Below are positions 8,025 through 10,394 of a stretch of DNA of 10,394 bases, piece after piece. The stretch covers positions 1-10,394 of the forward strand of contig CAAHDP010000390.1 of assembly GCA_900770515.1 (NCBI GenBank), given 5' to 3'. A model generated the notes under the pieces. It did not search any database, was not told the DNA's origin, and was given only the letters and a program-made list of their open reading frames with translations. This DNA comes from an uncultured Prevotella sp. (GTDB taxonomy: Bacteria; Bacteroidota; Bacteroidia; Bacteroidales; Bacteroidaceae). Numbering within the stretch: the stretch's first letter is position 1; every line of letters starts with the position of its first letter. The position numbers and the translations under genes were made by a program.

Positions 8025-8390
8025 TTACTCCTTATCTTTATCTTCCTTCAACGCATCATCAAGATACTTGTCAAGAGCCTTGATGCACTTATCAGGAATC
8101 TTATTTGCATCCTTGTTCTCTTTGACATAATCAATTGTGCCACCTACTCCATAGATGATAAGCAGACTCTTTGTTGAAGGGATGAATAGACAAATAGCTG
8201 TTCCAAACACCAAAGCATATATAGAACACTTAAACGTTCTTTTTACCTTTTTAAAAGGTTCATCATATTCAGAACCGAACGTAATTGTCCAGATACCTAA
8301 ACCAAGTAACACTAAAATAGATAAAATAATGACAACTTCACCACAATCATGTAAGTTGCCCAAAACACCTAACCAATATAATTCACTCAT
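8025..8390 (-). CDS. Phage membrane protein of unknown function, 121 aa
   Basis: There are two clear hydrophobic segments, about residues 17-38 (GEVVIILSILVLLGLGIWTITF) and 54-70 (KCSIYALVFGTAICLFI). A weaker one at 74-86 (KSLLIIYGVGGTI) leads into a charged cytoplasmic-type tail (DYVKENKDANKIPDKCIKALDKYLDDALKEDKDKE). The basic loop KKVKRTFK between the segments suggests that it faces the cytoplasm. Size and topology would allow a holin-like or inner-membrane accessory role, but no endolysin is visible nearby and I do not assign lysis. The motif FIPSTKSLLIIYGVGG followed by a helical acidic tail is one I recall from unannotated Bacteroidales phage proteins. The ATG at 8390 follows an A/T palindrome leader (ATTTTAATTAAAAT). 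Confidence 0.72.
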   Translation of the reverse strand: MSELYWLGVLGNLHDCGEVVIILSILVLLGLGIWTITFGSEYDEPFKKVKRTFKCSIYALVFGTAICLFIPSTKSLLIIYGVGGTIDYVKENKDANKIPDKCIKALDKYLDDALKEDKDKE

Positions 8391-8414
8391 AATCTTAAAT
8401 TTTAATTAAAATAT

Positions 8415-8795
8415 CTATCTCCAATAAAGTTCACGATGTTCCTTCTTCAACAAATCACCAGTTCTACACCACCAATCATTTGGACTCGCTTTAAGATACT
8501 CTTCAAGAACTGGGCAGTTCTCTTCGTGAGTAAGGTTTGGATGAGAGGTAGGCTTGAACTGATGCACACATAGCAAATCTGCATGATTGCCACCATAAAT
8601 GCTTGGCGGCATAACATCTTTCGCCTGATGCCATACCTTGTTGAGGTCAATGAGGTCAGCCCCATCCAGTTCCTTCAAAGCATCATCAATATTACCCAGC
8701 ACACGATTCAAGACTTCTGCCCTATCCGTGCCGCCCTTAGCAATTAACCACTTAGCATCGCTTAGGGCACTTCTAATCAATTCATTCAATTCCAT
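8415..8795 (-). CDS. Hypothetical phage protein, 126 aa
   Basis: I do not recognise this family. The N-terminal half is helical (ELIRSALSDAKWLIAK; EVLNRVLGNIDDALKELDG). The C-terminal half is rich in His, Cys and Trp: HADLLCVHQFKP (71-82), HEENCPVLEEYL (90-101), NDWWCRTGDLLKKEHRELYW (106-125). Three Cys (76, 94, 110) and several His might bind metal, but the spacing fits no zinc-finger pattern I know. There is no signal peptide or membrane segment. The ATG at 8795 lies 11 nt after the RNase H stop and its stop lies 24 nt before the membrane-protein start, so it is the second gene of the operon. The AAATTTTAA at 8802-8810 overlaps the RNase H stop and forms the A/T leader of this gene. Confidence 0.65.
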   Translation of the reverse strand: MELNELIRSALSDAKWLIAKGGTDRAEVLNRVLGNIDDALKELDGADLIDLNKVWHQAKDVMPPSIYGGNHADLLCVHQFKPTSHPNLTHEENCPVLEEYLKASPNDWWCRTGDLLKKEHRELYWR

Positions 8796-8806
8796 AAGCC
8801 TAAATT

Positions 8807-9520
8807 TTAATGTCTTTTCGATTTCTCGATGTTATATTGGTCACAGATGTCGCAATATGCGCCATAAGCCAAGTTATCAACCATTTCATTGTACTTGTCA
8901 CCATTGTGACCTTTTACCCAATGAAAGCGTACACCAGCAACATGAGCAGAGCATTTATTGTACAACTCGTATAAATCAGGATTCTTCTTTGGCTTATACG
9001 ACTTAGAGAGCACCAAGATGCAATACTGGCTATCCGTATAAACATCTACGTATGCACCATCAGGGCAAGCATTGACAGCACTAATAATCGCCAACAACTC
9101 CATTCTATTGTTTGAAGTGTTCAGTTGACCATGATTCTTCATCTTCAATATCTCTCCATCTTTGAGAATGATATATGCTGCACCACCAGCCTTGGTCTTG
9201 GATAGGTTATCACACGAACCATCAGTATAGACTACATAATGAAGACCATTATCAGGAAACTCCTCTGTAATAGAATTGATGTGGACTTTTTCTTTTCCCC
9301 CCTTTTTTATGTCATGCTTTGTTTTACCAAGTTTCAACATAATAGCACCATTTCTTGCTCCTACCATTGTCTTCCAATCTTTTGGAGGTGTTCCGTCATT
9401 TTTTAACCAATGAGTTCTATTCATTTCTGTCCATAACTCATCCATCCAATCTGACCAACCAGATTTCTTAACGAAAGAAATAAACTCCTCGTGCGTAGGT
9501 ATATAATAATATTTATCCAT
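8807..9520 (-). CDS. rnhA-like: Phage ribonuclease HI with additional N-terminal domain, 237 aa
   Basis: The C-terminal part (about 94-222) is a complete RNase HI. D100 lies in YVVYTDGS, E141 in NTSNNRMELLAI, D163 in VDVYTDSQY, H205 in FHWVKGHNG and D215 in EMVDNLAYGAY. The carboxylate set and the mobile His are all present, so the enzyme should be active. RNase HI cuts the RNA strand of RNA-DNA hybrids, for example to remove primers in replication. Residues 1-66 are an extra region rich in Trp (GWSDWMDELW; HWLKNDGTPPKDWKTMVGARNG). The 'DGTPPKDWK' part resembles the short Trp/Lys tail motif of some phage replication-initiation proteins. It is not the classical hybrid-binding domain as far as I can see. 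It is the first gene of the minus-strand operon, following a leader of about 435 nt. The ATG at 9520 has an A/T-rich upstream sequence. Confidence 0.9.
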   Translation of the reverse strand: MDKYYYIPTHEEFISFVKKSGWSDWMDELWTEMNRTHWLKNDGTPPKDWKTMVGARNGAIMLKLGKTKHDIKKGGKEKVHINSITEEFPDNGLHYVVYTDGSCDNLSKTKAGGAAYIILKDGEILKMKNHGQLNTSNNRMELLAIISAVNACPDGAYVDVYTDSQYCILVLSKSYKPKKNPDLYELYNKCSAHVAGVRFHWVKGHNGDKYNEMVDNLAYGAYCDICDQYNIEKSKRH

Positions 9521-9565
9521 AACAATAATAATTAAAATTTATAATCAACAAATTAAAGACTACAT

Positions 9566-9657
9566 AGGGGATGGCTTGAACCGAATGAAAGCCCCTTACC
9601 CACGCTTACGCATGAGTAAAGGCTTATGGGTGACTGACACTTTTTCAGGAATCCCCT
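9566..9657 (-). other. tRNA-like cloverleaf within the structured RNA
   Basis: On the minus strand a 7-bp 'acceptor' helix pairs 9657-9651 with 9572-9566 (AGGGGAT/ATCCCCT). After 2 nt comes a 4-bp 'D' hairpin with a 7-nt loop (9648-9645/9637-9634). After 2 nt comes an extended 'anticodon' arm (9631-9627/9602-9598, with an inner helix). A 4-nt gap and a 5-bp 'T' hairpin follow (9593-9589/9577-9573), which abuts the acceptor helix directly. The T-like loop is 11 nt, the consensus GTTCRA loop is missing and no CCA follows. It is therefore not an ordinary tRNA. Confidence 0.5.
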
Positions 9658-9689
9658 CATACATCACCTCTGAACAACCATGATGATGC

Positions 9690-9734
9690 AGCACAGTTAT
9701 CAGCGTTGTCGCTGCTCCACCAGCCTTCTGTGCT
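9690..9734 (-). other. Nested hairpin domain in the structured RNA
   Basis: AGCACAG at 9734-9728 (minus strand) pairs perfectly with CTGTGCT at 9696-9690. Inside this 7-bp helix, CAGCG (9714-9710) pairs with CGCTG (9705-9701) around an ACAA loop. Two nested perfect helices within 45 nt are unlikely by chance and support an RNA fold. Confidence 0.55.
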
Positions 9735-9835
9735 TGACTAGCCCTGCTGTTCGCCATGTGGTTTCCACCTTGCGGATTTATAGTCTGCCGATGCGGTGCG
9801 TTGGCATGCGCTTCTTCTCAGTTCGACTTGTCTTA

Positions 9836-9866
9836 ACTCAGGGGAACAAAAAAAGAACCCCCGAGT
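9836..9866 (-). other. 9-bp hairpin with 13-nt U-rich loop
   Basis: On the minus strand, ACUC plus GGGGG pairs with CCCCU plus GAGU. One pair is G-U on this strand but an A/C mismatch on the plus strand. The 13-nt loop (9857-9845) contains seven consecutive U residues. A uridine tract held in a loop, rather than after the stem, argues against a terminator and suggests a tertiary contact or a protein site. Confidence 0.55.
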
Positions 9867-9961
9867 GTTGGTTACGGACAACGACTCAGAGGTTCATATC
9901 TTGTAGGCTTGCGCCTTGAAGGGAGGACTACTTTAGTCTGTCAACCGTAACATTGACGATG

Positions 9962-9993
9962 CAAAGATAGAAACAATTTTTGAAACCGCCAAA
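9962..9993 (-). promoter_or_regulatory. Bacteroidetes housekeeping-type promoter (TTTG-N20-TATCTTTG)
   Basis: On the minus strand TTTG (9993-9990) is followed after exactly 20 nt by TATCTTTG (9969-9962), matching the Bacteroidetes -33/-7 consensus with the preferred spacing. The predicted start is near 9956. The transcript would begin with the structured leader and continue into the RNase H gene at 9520. Confidence 0.8.
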
Positions 9994-10039
9994 TGCTAAA
10001 AAGTGTTGAATGTAAGAGAAATCGAAATTAGATGTTAGT

Positions 10040-10061
10040 AGGTGTACAATAGGTACACAAT
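10040..10061. repeat. Tandem 11-bp repeat overlapping an inverted repeat, operator-like
   Basis: AGGTGTACAAT (10040-10050) is followed directly by AGGTACACAAT (10051-10061), with two mismatches between the copies. They create the perfect inverted repeat GTGTAC-AATAG-GTACAC (10042-10058). It lies about 50 bp upstream of the minus-strand -33 box, in what may be a divergent control region. A role as operator or iteron is inferred. Confidence 0.5.
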
Positions 10062-10136
10062 AAATATACAGCAGGTATCAATGTTAATCTAAGTTAAAGT
10101 CTTTTTGAAAACTAATTATGAATAAGATTTAATTCT

Positions 10137-10144
10137 TATATTTG
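10137..10144 (+). promoter_or_regulatory. Possible rightward -7 box (TATATTTG)
   Basis: TATATTTG matches TAnnTTTG, but the nearest upstream TTTG (10104-10107) is 29 nt away instead of about 20. The box is therefore weak evidence. If real, it would drive rightward transcription out of the window, divergent from the RNase H operon. Confidence 0.3.
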
Positions 10145-10221
10145 TTGTTGGCAAGTTCGTTACTTTGCAAAGATTAACACTTTATTGTTACTATTTTGTT
10201 ACTCACTAAAAACAAAGAAAT

Positions 10222-10254
10222 ATGCAACTATCTATAAACCAGACATTTAACTAA
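10222..10254 (+). other. Possible 10-codon leader ORF (MQLSINQTFN) followed by double stop
   Basis: An ATG at 10222 after an A-rich stretch encodes ten residues and ends with two consecutive TAA codons (10252-10257). The same frame then remains open to the window edge. It may be a leader peptide or chance; nothing shows that it is translated. Confidence 0.2.
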
Positions 10255-10394
10255 TAAAACAAATCATATTGGAATAATAAAGATAATTATTTTAAGTTGT
10301 TAAACACTTACACATTCTTTTACCACCGTGGTTATCTCTATGCGAAACTCGGTTGGTGTGCCGCAACTGGGCAACTCTTAATGCTTGATTTCGG

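Larger units (their letters stand above)
9558..9956 (-). ncRNA. Candidate large structured RNA or structured 5' leader of the RNase H operon
   Basis: About 400 nt, GC-richer than its A/T-rich flanks and without a credible protein, lie between a Bacteroidetes-type promoter and the RNase H start. Paired elements read on the minus strand: closing helix 9945-9951/9871-9877 (7 bp); hairpin 9934-9938/9926-9930; hairpin 9913-9916/9905-9908 with a GCAA (GNRA) loop; a 9-bp hairpin at 9836-9866 with a U-rich loop; a 7-bp helix 9728-9734/9690-9696 enclosing CAGCG-ACAA-CGCTG; and a four-way junction at 9566-9657. Some pairs are G-U only on the minus strand (for example positions 9840 with 9862), and the GNRA loop exists only there, supporting this orientation. 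Large ornate RNAs such as GOLLD and ROOL occur in phages, but I do not recognise this one. The ends are estimates. No strong terminator precedes the RNase H gene, so it may be a cis-acting leader. Confidence 0.6.
9994..10394. other. Non-coding, A/T-rich right-hand region without a convincing gene
   Basis: About 400 nt upstream of the minus-strand promoter contain no full-length gene. Visible items are operator-like repeats at 10040-10061, a possible plus-strand -7 box at 10137-10144, the palindrome CTTTGCAAAG at 10163-10172, and a 10-codon mini-ORF at 10222-10254. An abruptly GC-richer segment runs from about 10321 to the edge, with a near-palindrome ACCACCGTGGT (10322-10332) and a potential hairpin 10350-10355/10364-10369. 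The right edge may enter another RNA or gene. Confidence 0.5.

Noticed and set aside
9566..9657. Genuine tRNA gene
   Set aside because: The helix plan is tRNA-like, but the T-loop is 11 nt, the GTTCRA and D-loop GG signatures are absent, and no anticodon can be assigned.
9596..9757. 53-codon minus-strand ORF starting MANSRASQAQK and ending MRKRG, inside the leader
   Set aside because: It overlaps two nested helices and the tRNA-like junction, has no distinctive leader, and its sequence looks like a by-product of an RNA fold. Translation cannot be excluded without homologues.
9680..9919. 79-codon plus-strand ORF
   Set aside because: It runs antisense to the structured RNA, no promoter is visible on that strand, and its composition (Cys, Arg and Ser runs) is not protein-like.
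9541..9960. Known RNA classes (tmRNA, RNase P RNA, group I intron) for the structured leader
   Set aside because: None of the conserved core motifs I know for these classes could be found; a covariance-model search would settle it.
10258..10394. Diversity-generating retroelement template or variable repeat at the right edge (W/Y/N-rich translation)
   Set aside because: No reverse transcriptase, no second copy of the sequence in the window, and no adenine-directed variation can be seen.
1..10394. CRISPR arrays, insertion sequences and attachment sites
   Set aside because: No regularly spaced repeats, no transposase or integrase, and no terminal inverted repeats with target duplication were found.

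Overview
The window looks like part of a tailed bacteriophage or prophage of a gut Bacteroidetes host (Bacteroides or Prevotella type). The evidence is: (1) promoter -7 boxes of the Bacteroidetes form TAnnTTTG, once with a TTTG box 20 bp upstream; (2) A/T-rich leaders without a clear Shine-Dalgarno sequence in front of the ATGs; and (3) proteins of types I recall from Bacteroidales phages. No search could be run, so family names rest on recognition of the protein sequence.

Layout. Positions 1-7121 (minus strand) hold a three-gene virion block read right to left: a 223-aa protein with a Gly/Ala-rich hydrophobic N-terminus and long helices (6450-7121), a 374-aa helical, charged protein (5322-6446), and a giant protein of at least 1763 aa that runs off the left edge (1-5291). 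The giant protein has tandem N-terminal repeats, hydrophobic middle segments, acidic linkers and an HExxH metalloprotease motif. Size order and composition resemble a podovirus-type DNA-ejection set with a 'large polyvalent protein' at the end. Positions 7122-7281 are a symmetric divergent promoter region: identical TACCTTTG boxes face outward around a perfect 15-bp inverted repeat with the same centre. It drives the virion block leftward and one plus-strand gene (7282-7590), a small-terminase-like protein, rightward. A strong hairpin (7668-7697) then separates two convergent units.

Positions 7744-9520 (minus strand) are a compact four-gene operon: an RNase HI with an extra N-terminal region, a 126-aa unknown, a membrane protein, and a small basic protein. 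It is preceded by a Bacteroidetes-type promoter (9962-9993) and about 435 nt of apparently untranslated but richly paired leader (about 9521-9956). Several helices in the leader use G-U pairs and a GNRA loop that occur only on the minus-strand transcript, and its 3' part folds as a tRNA-like cloverleaf. This is the best candidate in the window for an undescribed element: a large phage structured RNA or a long riboregulatory leader of the RNase H operon. Positions 9994-10394 contain no convincing gene. They hold operator-like repeats, a possible rightward promoter, a mini-ORF and a GC-richer right edge.

As a whole, the right-hand operon looks like an accessory or replication-linked unit, the plus-strand gene a packaging function, and the left block a late virion unit. 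No integrase, repressor, capsid, portal, large terminase, CRISPR array or ordinary tRNA is visible.
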